Assembly: GCF_007097365.1 (NCBI RefSeq)
Contig: NZ_VJZR01000016.1
Location: 1-64,000 of the forward strand
Origin: Flavobacterium franklandianum
Lineage (GTDB): Bacteria > Bacteroidota > Bacteroidia > Flavobacteriales > Flavobacteriaceae
Direction: 5' to 3'
DNA: 64,000 bases
Part shown: positions 42,261 through 50,154 of the stretch, piece after piece
Position numbering within the stretch: position 1 is the stretch's first letter
How the letters are laid out: each line of letters begins with the position of its first letter
The notes under the pieces: generated by a model
What the model was told of the DNA's origin: nothing
What the model saw: only the letters and a program-made list of their open reading frames with translations
Database searches by the model: none
Program-made: the position numbers and the translations under genes

Positions 42261-43649
42261 TTATTTCTTAGCACTTATAAATTCATAATACAAAGCCTTA
42301 GACAGAAAAGATTTTTCTTGATAACGATCAATTTCTTCTTCCCTTGAAACTTCAGGATATTGTCCGTCTAAATTCTTTAATTTAAAATAAGCTCTTCTAG
42401 TTTCATCATTAAAATTCACGCTGCTCAAAAACATTGGTTCTACTCCTTTGTTGACCGAAATATTGTAATTCGTAATCAAATTTCCCCAATTGACATAACT
42501 GCACAAAAGAATCGTTCCGTAAAAATACCAAACCATTTGGTTAATAAGATACGCGTTTGTTTTTTGTTTTGTAATTTTCAAAAAGGTAAAAACTAAACCA
42601 ATAATGGCCAAAATCAAAAACGCATAAACCCCTAACCTTTTATAAGTTAATCCAAAGAAGGAAACGTATTCTGAGTTTTTAATAATAGTACTAACAATTA
42701 GAATTCCATTTAAGAAAATCCAAATTTTAGACAATCGTTTCAAGTTTTTGGCTTTTTCATCAAAATTAAAACTGCCTTTAAAATAAAACATTATAACCCC
42801 AACAGCCATAATAATAGAGAAAATCACAGCATTGACTCTTTCGTGTGTGGCAGCACTCAATTTGGATTTTTCGATAACTTCAAAAAATTGCTCGTAATTA
42901 TAAGTAGCGATAAAAACCAAGAGCAAACCATTCAGAAGAGCCAAAGTAATCTCGCCACTTCTTCTTTCGAAATCAATATCTAGGAACGAAAAAGTTCGTT
43001 GATTTCTAATCGATTTTTCATCTTTAAAATCATTATCTAACATCGAATTATAATCCAAAAAATCTTCTGGTATCCAATAATTCCAAAATGTGAATGAAAG
43101 ATAAAAACCCAATAACGCAATTAGAATGAGTTGTAAGAAATTCACATCCAGATAATAATCCGTAAATAAAGCCGAAAAATGGTCACTCCCAAAAGCATAA
43201 ACAGCAAAAAACAACCCGACAAATATCGTTGGAATAATGAAATAAGCAATTAGTTTTTTAGCAAAATCGTTTTTGATTTCTCTCTTGGGAAGCCATTGAG
43301 TAAACATCAGCATTCGACCTAACGAAGTAATTCCGTTTAGGAATGCCAACGGAAAAACCTGTACTATTTTCAGATTCGTTTCCTGAGTTTTGAATTGTAA
43401 AAAAATAACAGAGAGAGCCAAAGCCAAAAAAGAAACAAAATCTCCGTACCAAGCAAAAGCAATACAAGACAGCACGGATGTAATTACTAGAAGCAGATGT
43501 GACCGACTCGTAAATCGATCGGGAAAGAAATAACAAATGATTCCCGTGAGCACTAATCCGAAAATAGCCAGATTCACTCCTACTGACTCGTTGTAAAATA
43601 GCAGTGTAAAAATCAAACTGCAAACTAAAATTAATTGATGTGTTTTCAT
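42261..43649 (-). CDS. DUF4173 family multi-pass membrane protein
   Basis: 462 residues with about ten to twelve predicted hydrophobic helices spread over the whole chain and a short C-terminal cytosolic tail (REEEIDRYQEKSFLSKALYY). It fits the uncharacterised DUF4173 group of inner-membrane proteins. It lies downstream of a small winged-helix regulator and another membrane protein, all on the minus strand, with a shared inverted-repeat motif upstream (43756-43772). The transport or signalling role is unknown. Confidence 0.75.
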   Translation of the reverse strand: MKTHQLILVCSLIFTLLFYNESVGVNLAIFGLVLTGIICYFFPDRFTSRSHLLLVITSVLSCIAFAWYGDFVSFLALALSVIFLQFKTQETNLKIVQVFPLAFLNGITSLGRMLMFTQWLPKREIKNDFAKKLIAYFIIPTIFVGLFFAVYAFGSDHFSALFTDYYLDVNFLQLILIALLGFYLSFTFWNYWIPEDFLDYNSMLDNDFKDEKSIRNQRTFSFLDIDFERRSGEITLALLNGLLLVFIATYNYEQFFEVIEKSKLSAATHERVNAVIFSIIMAVGVIMFYFKGSFNFDEKAKNLKRLSKIWIFLNGILIVSTIIKNSEYVSFFGLTYKRLGVYAFLILAIIGLVFTFLKITKQKTNAYLINQMVWYFYGTILLCSYVNWGNLITNYNISVNKGVEPMFLSSVNFNDETRRAYFKLKNLDGQYPEVSREEEIDRYQEKSFLSKALYYEFISAKK

Positions 43650-43665
43650 ATGTAAGTATTTATTG

Positions 43666-43742
43666 TTTTTTATCGGTCATATGTAATTCGCATACATAAA
43701 TTGGAGATAGTAACCAATTTTAGATTACGCTCATTTCATAAT
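43666..43742. repeat. 77-bp spacer element, copy A
   Basis: From TTTTTTATCGGTCATA to CATTTCATAAT. It aligns without gaps, roughly four-fifths identical by hand count, with 57524-57600. It lies between the regulator gene and the DUF4173 gene. Read on the minus strand, the start ATG conserved in copy B is followed here by an in-frame TAA, so conservation of a peptide is doubtful. Confidence 0.65.
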
Positions 43743-43752
43743 TAAATTTAAA

Positions 43753-43772
43753 AGTACTTTGTTTTTCAAAGT
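43753..43772. promoter_or_regulatory. Operator candidate ACTTTG-N5-CAAAGT, site 1
   Basis: GTACTTTG-TTTTT-CAAAGT upstream of the DUF4173 gene. The same inverted repeat with the same five-base spacer occurs at 44718-44734 before the operon that encodes a winged-helix protein. Confidence 0.55.
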
Positions 43773-43790
43773 AAATAATTAAAAAAAAGG

Positions 43791-44084
43791 TTATTTAGTT
43801 TTGAATAATTTTTCCAGACTGTTTAAATGGGATACAAAAGAAGCTCTACCTAAATTGGTAACTCGATACGAGGTTTTTGGTTTTTTGCCCACAAATTCTT
43901 TTTTGATTTCGATATATGTGCCTTTTTCAAGTGCCGATGAATGACTCGCCAAATTACCATCGGTGATATTCAATAGCGTTTTCATTTCGGTGAAATCTAC
44001 CCAATCATTGACCATCAGAATAGACATAATACCTAATCGGACACGGCTTTCGAAATCTTTATTTAATTTATCAATGATTCCCAT
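43791..44084 (-). CDS. Small winged-helix transcriptional regulator
   Basis: 97 residues forming a single winged helix: IMSILMVNDWVDFTEMKTLL, recognition region LNITDGNLASHSSALEKGTYIEIKK and wing KTSYRVTNLGRASFVSHLNSLE. It resembles the MarR/ArsR-like one-domain regulators that sit beside membrane proteins in Bacteroidetes. It lies nine bases after the membrane protein gene at 44094-44708, so the two are co-transcribed. The paired ACTTTG-N5-CAAAGT repeats flanking this operon are its likely binding sites. No ligand domain. Confidence 0.85.
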   Translation of the reverse strand: MGIIDKLNKDFESRVRLGIMSILMVNDWVDFTEMKTLLNITDGNLASHSSALEKGTYIEIKKEFVGKKPKTSYRVTNLGRASFVSHLNSLEKLFKTK

Positions 44085-44093
44085 TCGGAGGAT

Positions 44094-44708
44094 TTATTTA
44101 TATTTTTTGAATACTATTAATCCGTACAAAATATGCAAAACACCAAATCCTATGATCCAAAAAAACAAACCATATCCTAAAAAGAATAGGGAAACACAAC
44201 CTAAAGCCAGTTCGCAAAATCCTAAATATTTAATGTCCGAAAAAGTATATTTCTCTGTATTAATCAATGCTAAGCCATAAAACAATAAAGTTGCTGGAGC
44301 TATTAAAACATAGATTTGATGGTACAAAAGCGCCAAACAAAATATACCTCCAACCACTAAAGGAATCGCTAAATTGACAAGCATTTTTTTGGTAGCCGTG
44401 GTCCAAATGGGTAAATTGTATTTTCTGCTTTTACGAATCGTAAAGAAGATTCCAAATGTTAACGCAAAAAACAAAATGATCAAGGCAATAAAAACCAATT
44501 CAGAAACTAAATCTACCGAATATAGTTTATGCTCCCCATCAAAATAATCGAGCCCATTGGCTTTAAACAATTGGTACACATACAATCCGCCAATCAAAGC
44601 AGATAGACCTGCAAATACTCCTGAGAGTCCACTTAATGAAATAAATCTTGAAGAGCGTTCCATCATAGAACGAATGTGTGATAAATCTTCTTGGTGCTTC
44701 TGATTCAT
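44094..44708 (-). CDS. Membrane protein partner of the winged-helix regulator
   Basis: 204 residues. A short cytosolic N-terminus (MNQKHQEDLSHIRSMMERSSRF) precedes six or so hydrophobic helices (LSGVFAGLSALIGGLYVYQL through FWIIGFGVLHILYGLIVF). I do not recognise a family with known function. First gene of a regulator/membrane operon, driven by a good promoter (44729-44758). Confidence 0.7.
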   Translation of the reverse strand: MNQKHQEDLSHIRSMMERSSRFISLSGLSGVFAGLSALIGGLYVYQLFKANGLDYFDGEHKLYSVDLVSELVFIALIILFFALTFGIFFTIRKSRKYNLPIWTTATKKMLVNLAIPLVVGGIFCLALLYHQIYVLIAPATLLFYGLALINTEKYTFSDIKYLGFCELALGCVSLFFLGYGLFFWIIGFGVLHILYGLIVFKKYK

Positions 44709-44717
44709 AATTAAAGT

Positions 44718-44758
44718 ACTTTGTAATGCAAAGTTATATTATATTTTGAATTAGCAAA
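44718..44758 (-). promoter_or_regulatory. Promoter with overlapping operator, site 2
   Basis: On the minus strand TTTG (44758-44755), 18-bp spacer, TAACTTTG (44736-44729). The inverted repeat ACTTTG-TAATG-CAAAGT covers 44718-44734 and overlaps the -7 motif, so a bound repressor would block transcription. Confidence 0.65.
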
Positions 44759-44786
44759 CATTTTTTTGAAGTATTTATTGAAATAG

Positions 44787-44830
44787 TAGAAAAACAAACA
44801 AGCTTATTCGGTTGAATAGGCTTGTTTGTT
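44787..44830 (-). terminator. folD terminator
   Basis: 17-base arms at 44793-44809 and 44814-44830 (AACAAACAAGCTTATTC and complement, one mismatch), T-rich on the minus-strand side, 20 bp past the folD stop. Confidence 0.8.
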
Positions 44831-44850
44831 GGTTTAATCGTGAAATCTAA

Positions 44851-45732
44851 TTATTTTCTACTTCTAATTTTTCGTGCTAATAATGTATTTTTCAATAACA
44901 TTGCAATGGTCATTGGTCCTACTCCACCCGGAACTGGAGTGATAAATGATGATTTTGGACTTACACTTGCAAAATCTACATCGCCAGTGATTACATATCC
45001 TTTTGGGTGTGAAGCGTCTTCTACTCTAGTAATACCCACATCGATTACAACTACTCCATCTTTGACCATATCGCCTTTCAAATAATTGGGAACACCTAGA
45101 GCTGTGATAATAATATCGGCATTTTTGGTGTATTCTTCAATATTTCTTGTTCTACTGTGTGTTAGCGTTACAGTTGAATCTCCTGGATATCCTTTGCGAC
45201 TCATCAAGATACTCATTGGTCTTCCTACAATATGACTACGACCAATAACTACAGTATGTTTCCCTGCAGTTTCTACTTTGTAACGTTCTAGCAATTCCAT
45301 TATTCCATAAGGAGTGGCTGGCAAAAATGTTTCCATTTCCAAAGCCATTTTTCCAAAATTGGCAGGATGAAAACCATCGACATCTTTGTCGGGATCAATC
45401 GCCATCAGGATTTTTTGTTCGTCGATATGTTTTGGCAAAGGCAATTGAACGATGTAACCATCTAAATCGTCGTCTTCGTTAAGTTCCTTAATTTTATCTA
45501 ATAATTCTTCTTCTGAAATATTCTCAGACAAAGAGACCAAAGTAGATTCGAAACCTATTTGCTGACACGATTTTACTTTGCTACCCACATAAGTCAAACT
45601 AGCACCGTTTGTTCCAACGATAACAGCTGCTAAATGAGGTACTTTTTGTCCATCGGCTTTCATTCTTAGAACTTCGGCAGCGATTTCGTTTTTAATGTCT
45701 TCTGATGTTTTTTTTCCGTCTAATAGTTGCAT
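44851..45732 (-). CDS. folD: Methylenetetrahydrofolate dehydrogenase/cyclohydrolase
   Basis: 293 residues, standard bifunctional FolD. The catalytic Lys lies in [14 protein letters not shown] near residue 55, the NADP-binding segment is [16 protein letters not shown] near 165, and [15 protein letters not shown] near 270 is the C-terminal signature. It interconverts methylene-, methenyl- and formyl-tetrahydrofolate in the cytosol. Follows ffh on the same strand after a 125-bp repeat-filled spacer. Confidence 0.96.
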   Translation of the reverse strand: MQLLDGKKTSEDIKNEIAAEVLRMKADGQKVPHLAAVIVGTNGASLTYVGSKVKSCQQIGFESTLVSLSENISEEELLDKIKELNEDDDLDGYIVQLPLPKHIDEQKILMAIDPDKDVDGFHPANFGKMALEMETFLPATPYGIMELLERYKVETAGKHTVVIGRSHIVGRPMSILMSRKGYPGDSTVTLTHSRTRNIEEYTKNADIIITALGVPNYLKGDMVKDGVVVIDVGITRVEDASHPKGYVITGDVDFASVSPKSSFITPVPGGVGPMTIAMLLKNTLLARKIRSRK

Positions 45733-45739
45733 TTTTTTT

Positions 45740-45850
45740 TAGTTTAAAGGTTTAAGTGTTTAAGTGTTTAAGTGTTATTTATAGGTTTAAGAGTTTATGG
45801 GTTTAAACAATGTTAAACTTTTAAACAATTTTAAACAATTTTAAACTTTT
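45740..45850. repeat. GTTTAA-rich repeat array between ffh and folD
   Basis: Several GTTTAAGT units (45744-45785), then units of TTTTAAAC in the second half, so the two halves can pair. Low complexity; no ORF. Related in style to the GTTTCAAG elements at 9053 and 15093. Confidence 0.55.
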
Positions 45851-45857
45851 AAAATAA

Positions 45858-47216
45858 TTATCTCATTCCCTGCATTCCGCCTGGCATTCCTTTCATATTC
45901 CCCATCATTTTCATCATATTCTTTCCGCCTGGGCCTTGCATCATTTTCATCATTTTGCTCATTTGTTCAAACTGTTTCATCAACTGATTTACTTGTTCGA
46001 CTTTAGTACCTGAACCTTTGGCAATTCTAGCTTTTCGTTTCACATCGATTATAGCTGGTTTTGATCTTTCTTTTGGTGTCATCGAATGAATAATGGCTTC
46101 GATATGTTTGAAAGCATCGTCTTCGATTTCGACATCTTTCATCGCTTTTGAAGCTCCTGGAATCATTCCAACCAAGTCTTTCATATTACCCATTTTCTTC
46201 ACTTGCTGAATTTGGGAAAGGAAATCATCAAAACCAAATTCGTTTTTGGCGATTTTCTTTTGAATTTTTCTAGCTTCTTCCTCATCATAATGCTCTTGTG
46301 CTTTTTCTACCAAAGACACCACATCTCCCATTCCTAGGATACGTTCCGCCATACGTTCTGGATAGAACACATCGATGGCATCCATTTTTTCGCCAGTTCC
46401 AACAAATTTAATAGGTTTGTTTACTACTGATTTAATAGAAATTGCAGCACCACCACGAGTATCACCGTCTAATTTGGTTAAAACTACACCATCAAAATTT
46501 AAAATATCATTGAACGCTTTAGCTGTATTTACGGCATCTTGTCCCGTCATTGCATCAACAACAAACAAGGTTTCTTGTGGTTGAATGGCTTTGTGAACAT
46601 TCGAAATTTCGGTCATCATCGCTTCATCAACAGCCAAACGACCGGCTGTATCTACAATCACCACATTAAACCCATTGGCTTTAGCGTGTTTGATTGCATT
46701 TTGAGCAATTTCGACAGGATTTTTATTTTCTGGTTCTGAATATACTTCAACAGCCATCGAATCTCCAACAACATACAATTGCTGAATTGCAGCAGGACGA
46801 TAAATATCACAGGCAACCAAAAGTGGTTTTTTCCCTTTTTTGGTTTGCAAATAATTAGCCAATTTTCCAGAAAAAGTAGTCTTACCAGAACCCTGTAATC
46901 CCGACATCAAGATAACCGTTGGATTTCCAGAAAGATTGATTCCTGCAACATCGCCACCCATCAATTCGGTAAGTTCATCTTTTACCAACTTGACCAATAA
47001 TTGTCCCGGTTGAAGCGTTGTTAATACGTTTTGACCAATGGCTTTTTCTTTTACTTTAGTGGTAAAATCTTTGGCAATTTTAAAGTTGACATCGGCATCT
47101 AATAAAGCACGACGTACTTCTTTAAGGGTTTCGGCTACGTTAACTTCGGTTATTTTTCCGTGACCTTTAAGTATATGAAAGGCTTTGTCTAATTTATCGC
47201 TTAAATTATCGAACAT
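45858..47216 (-). CDS. ffh: Signal recognition particle protein
   Basis: 452 residues. N domain, then the GTPase G domain with P-loop MSGLQGSGKTTFSGKLA near residue 108, DIYRPAAIQQL, VDTAGRLAVDE near 190, TKLDGDTRGG near 250; C-terminal M domain with Met-rich tail (MKMMQGPGGKNMMKMMGNMKG) that binds 4.5S RNA and signal sequences. Targets inner-membrane proteins co-translationally with FtsY. Own promoter with ideal spacing upstream. Confidence 0.98.
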   Translation of the reverse strand: MFDNLSDKLDKAFHILKGHGKITEVNVAETLKEVRRALLDADVNFKIAKDFTTKVKEKAIGQNVLTTLQPGQLLVKLVKDELTELMGGDVAGINLSGNPTVILMSGLQGSGKTTFSGKLANYLQTKKGKKPLLVACDIYRPAAIQQLYVVGDSMAVEVYSEPENKNPVEIAQNAIKHAKANGFNVVIVDTAGRLAVDEAMMTEISNVHKAIQPQETLFVVDAMTGQDAVNTAKAFNDILNFDGVVLTKLDGDTRGGAAISIKSVVNKPIKFVGTGEKMDAIDVFYPERMAERILGMGDVVSLVEKAQEHYDEEEARKIQKKIAKNEFGFDDFLSQIQQVKKMGNMKDLVGMIPGASKAMKDVEIEDDAFKHIEAIIHSMTPKERSKPAIIDVKRKARIAKGSGTKVEQVNQLMKQFEQMSKMMKMMQGPGGKNMMKMMGNMKGMPGGMQGMR

Positions 47217-47241
47217 AATGGTAAATATCTTTTATGAGGTG

Positions 47242-47272
47242 CAAATATAAGCTAAAGTTGTAAAGTCTCAAA
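47242..47272 (-). promoter_or_regulatory. ffh promoter
   Basis: On the minus strand TTTG (47272-47269), 19-bp spacer, TATATTTG (47249-47242), 25 bp before the ATG. Same geometry as the trp promoter. Confidence 0.75.
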
Positions 47273-47303
47273 GTCACAAACTTGTAAAATTTAGATAATA
47301 TTC

Positions 47304-47336
47304 AATAAAAAAACCAGCCGAATAGACTGGTTTTTA
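47304..47336 (-). terminator. Terminator of the DUF4382-like lipoprotein gene
   Basis: AAAAACCAG (47309-47317) pairs with CTGGTTTTT (47327-47335); T-rich tail on the minus strand, 20 bp past the stop. Confidence 0.8.
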
Positions 47337-47356
47337 AGTAGGTTGTTTAATGAAGA

Positions 47357-48073
47357 TTAATCTTTGTCATCTAAATGTGTTTCATCTTCAAGCAATTCTT
47401 TTATTTGATGACCAAAACTTGAATGTCCATCATCACTTCCAGTTGTGATTTCTATGATTCCATCTCCATCAGTATCCAATAATAAACCTTGATTGGCCAA
47501 TGAATTAATTTTTGCCATTAATACATCTAGTTGTATTTTTATATTTAAAGCAACGCTATTATCATTGATTGCAAAATCTTTGGATGGATCCACAAAATCC
47601 ATTTCAAGTTCAATATTTTCGGAGCTCCACACAACAAAAGGTTTGTCGTTGATAGTTCCTTTAATCAAAAACGTCTTGCCCAATAAGTCCCCAGCGACAA
47701 GGCTTTTAGTAAAATTAAATTTGATTTCTTCATATTTTGCATTTGGAACATCAACAGTTGTAATAAATTGGCTCAAAGGCTTGTTTGGATCTAGTAAATC
47801 CAATAAAAAAGGCCCTACTAATTTTACATCTTCATAAGAAGAATCTGTGGAATGCATATCATCTTCCATATCGGTTTCCAATTTAATGTTTCCTATGTTA
47901 ACCTTAAAATCAGTAATCACTACTGTGGACGCAGCTGTTCGCGAGGTTGAAGAAGTCTTGCCAGTAGAAGAAACTGCGGTAGCTTTTATTGAAACATTAC
48001 CACTTGTAGAAGCATTGTCTGAACAAGAACTCATTGCTATAGCAATCAAAACAAAAATTGAAAATTTTTTCAT
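47357..48073 (-). CDS. Lipoprotein, DUF4382-like
   Basis: 238 residues with a lipoprotein signal (AIAMSSCSDN, lipid Cys at residue 17). A Ser/Thr-rich linker follows, then a beta-rich domain at about 45-200 (VVITDFKVNIGNIKLETD, VKLVGPFLLDLLDP, TVDVPNAKYEEIKFNF) resembling the DUF4382 family of Bacteroidetes surface or periplasmic lipoproteins. The C-terminus contains a DTDGDGIIEI stretch that looks like a calcium-binding loop. Function unknown. Lies alone between argS and ffh. Confidence 0.75.
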   Translation of the reverse strand: MKKFSIFVLIAIAMSSCSDNASTSGNVSIKATAVSSTGKTSSTSRTAASTVVITDFKVNIGNIKLETDMEDDMHSTDSSYEDVKLVGPFLLDLLDPNKPLSQFITTVDVPNAKYEEIKFNFTKSLVAGDLLGKTFLIKGTINDKPFVVWSSENIELEMDFVDPSKDFAINDNSVALNIKIQLDVLMAKINSLANQGLLLDTDGDGIIEITTGSDDGHSSFGHQIKELLEDETHLDDKD

Positions 48074-48126
48074 AATTATTGGGGTTTAAAATATTATAGT
48101 ACTTAAACGAAAAAAAACTCTTAATA

Positions 48127-49917
48127 TTACATCCTTTCTGGCACTTCAATTCCCAATAATTGAAAAGCCAATGCAATCGTATCAGCTACCTTTTTTGATA
48201 GTTGCACTCTAAATATTTTCTTCTCCAAATCAACTTCACCCAAAATAGAAACAGCTTGATAAAACGAATTATATTCGCGTACCAAATCATAAGTATAATT
48301 CGCAATCAAAGCTGGACTGTGATTATGTGCTGCATTTTGAATCGCTTCTGGAAATAATTCAAGTTGTTTAACCAATTCTTTCTCCTTTTCGTGTATCTCG
48401 ACTACACTCGATTTGACACTATAATCAAAGTTTGCCTTGCGAATAATAGACTGTATTCTGGCGTATGTATATTGAATAAACGAACCTGTATTTCCTGCGA
48501 AATCAACTGATTCAGCTGGGTCAAAAAGGATTCGTTTTTTTGGATCCACTTTCAAAATGTAATATTTCAAAGCGCCAAGACCAATAGTTTTGTATAATTT
48601 TAATTTTTCTTCGGTAGAATATTCGTCTAATTTTCCTAAATCTTCGGCAATTTTCTGAGATGTATCCGTCATTTCTTGCATTAAATCATCGGCATCTACA
48701 ACAGTTCCTTCTCTAGATTTCATTTTTCCGGAAGGCAAATCAACCATTCCATAAGACAAATGATAGAGATTTTTAGACCATTCAAAACCTAGTTTTTTCA
48801 AGATTAAAAATAATACTTTAAAATGGTAATCTTGCTCATTTCCAACAGTATAAACCATTCCGCCAACATCTGGAAAATCCTTTACACGCTGAATTGCTGT
48901 TCCAATATCTTGTGTCATATAAACCGCAGTTCCGTCAGAACGCAACACAATTTTTCGGTCTAAACCTTCATCGGTCAAATCAATCCAAACCGAACCATCG
49001 GGATCTTTTTCGAAAATGCCTTTTTCCAAACCAATTTGAACCACGTCTTTTCCTAGCAAATAGGTATTACTTTCGTAATAATATTGATCGAAATCGACTC
49101 CTAAATTTTTATAAGTTATTGCAAAACCATCATAAACCCATTGATTCATCATTTTCCAAAGTGAAATAACTTCGGCATCGCCAGCTTCCCATTTCAAGAG
49201 CATTTGTTGAGCTTCTAAAATTATTGGTGCTTGTTTTTTGGCTTCGTCTTCGGTTTTTCCTTCCGTGATTAATTGGTTAATTTCTTCTTTATACGTTTTG
49301 TCAAAAGCCACATAATAATTTCCAACCAGTTTATCTCCTTTTAATCCTGTTGATTCGGGAGTTTCTCCGTTTCCGTATTTTTGCCAAGCCAACATCGACT
49401 TGCAAATATGAATTCCACGGTCGTTGATGATTTGTGTTTTATAAACTTTCTTGCCAGAAGCCTTGATAATTTCGGCAACGGAATATCCCAAAAGATTATT
49501 TCGAACGTGACCTAAATGCAAAGGTTTATTAGTGTTTGGAGAAGAATATTCAACCATTACCGCTTTATCTTCTGTCCCGACGCTTCGGGATGGAGTAACG
49601 AAACCGTATTTCGGATCAGTCCTGATTTCGTTAAAAAAATTCACATAATATTCATCCGAAATAACAATATTTAAAAATCCAGAAACAACGTTAAAACGGC
49701 TCACTTCTGGAACATTTTCGACCAAATAGTTTCCTATTTTATTTCCTAATTCTACTGGATTACTTTTGATAACTTTCAATAAAGGGAAGATTACCATCGT
49801 GATATCCCCTTCAAATTCCTTTCGTGTGCTTTGAAATTCGATTTTGCCTATGGTGACGTCAAATAATGCTTGGATAGCTTTTTCGATAGAAGGAGTAAGA
49901 ATCTGAAATAAAGTCAT
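48127..49917 (-). CDS. argS: Arginyl-tRNA synthetase
   Basis: 596 residues. N-terminal additional domain for tRNA recognition (1-110), Rossmann catalytic core with HIGH-type motif NTNKPLHLGHVRNN near residue 135 and KMSKS-equivalent GKMKSREGTV near 395, and the all-helical anticodon domain ending in LLGIEVPERM, with the usual C-terminal Met. A short repeat-like hairpin TCCCGA-CGCT-TCGGGA (49575-49590) lies within the coding region just before the catalytic core and encodes a PSRSVGT segment. Essential cytosolic enzyme. Confidence 0.97.
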   Translation of the reverse strand: MTLFQILTPSIEKAIQALFDVTIGKIEFQSTRKEFEGDITMVIFPLLKVIKSNPVELGNKIGNYLVENVPEVSRFNVVSGFLNIVISDEYYVNFFNEIRTDPKYGFVTPSRSVGTEDKAVMVEYSSPNTNKPLHLGHVRNNLLGYSVAEIIKASGKKVYKTQIINDRGIHICKSMLAWQKYGNGETPESTGLKGDKLVGNYYVAFDKTYKEEINQLITEGKTEDEAKKQAPIILEAQQMLLKWEAGDAEVISLWKMMNQWVYDGFAITYKNLGVDFDQYYYESNTYLLGKDVVQIGLEKGIFEKDPDGSVWIDLTDEGLDRKIVLRSDGTAVYMTQDIGTAIQRVKDFPDVGGMVYTVGNEQDYHFKVLFLILKKLGFEWSKNLYHLSYGMVDLPSGKMKSREGTVVDADDLMQEMTDTSQKIAEDLGKLDEYSTEEKLKLYKTIGLGALKYYILKVDPKKRILFDPAESVDFAGNTGSFIQYTYARIQSIIRKANFDYSVKSSVVEIHEKEKELVKQLELFPEAIQNAAHNHSPALIANYTYDLVREYNSFYQAVSILGEVDLEKKIFRVQLSKKVADTIALAFQLLGIEVPERM

Positions 49918-49940
49918 TTTTCGTATTAATTTTAAGGCTG

Positions 49941-49948
49941 CAAATATA
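49941..49948 (-). promoter_or_regulatory. argS -7 promoter motif
   Basis: TATATTTG on the minus strand, 24 bp before the ATG; no clear -33 element at normal spacing. Confidence 0.5.
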
Positions 49949-50088
49949 GGGATTTCAGTGGAAAATTGTTTGTAGTTTCAAATGAAATATATTTAATCTA
50001 CAACTGTTTTAACTTAATAGAAGTTTGAAAAAAAATTACGACAAATCTTGTTTTATTCTTAGTTCAATTCTAAAAATTATATTGCGTA

Positions 50089-50134
50089 TTTTGTCGATAA
50101 AATTAGACTTTTTGTCGATAAAATCATATTTTTG
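50089..50134 (+). promoter_or_regulatory. Tandem 15-bp direct repeat abutting a -7 motif
   Basis: TTTTGTCGATAAAAT occurs at 50089-50103 and again at 50110-50124, a period of exactly 21 bp. The -7 motif TATTTTTG (50127-50134) follows the second copy. This looks like a tandem activator or repressor site for the following surface-protein gene. Confidence 0.55.
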
Positions 50135-50154
50135 TATAAATAATTTTCTAAAAC

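Noticed and set aside
45740..45850. GTTTAA-rich array considered as a CRISPR or origin-like iteron region
   Set aside because: Low-complexity units of irregular spacing with complementary halves; no replication gene nearby.
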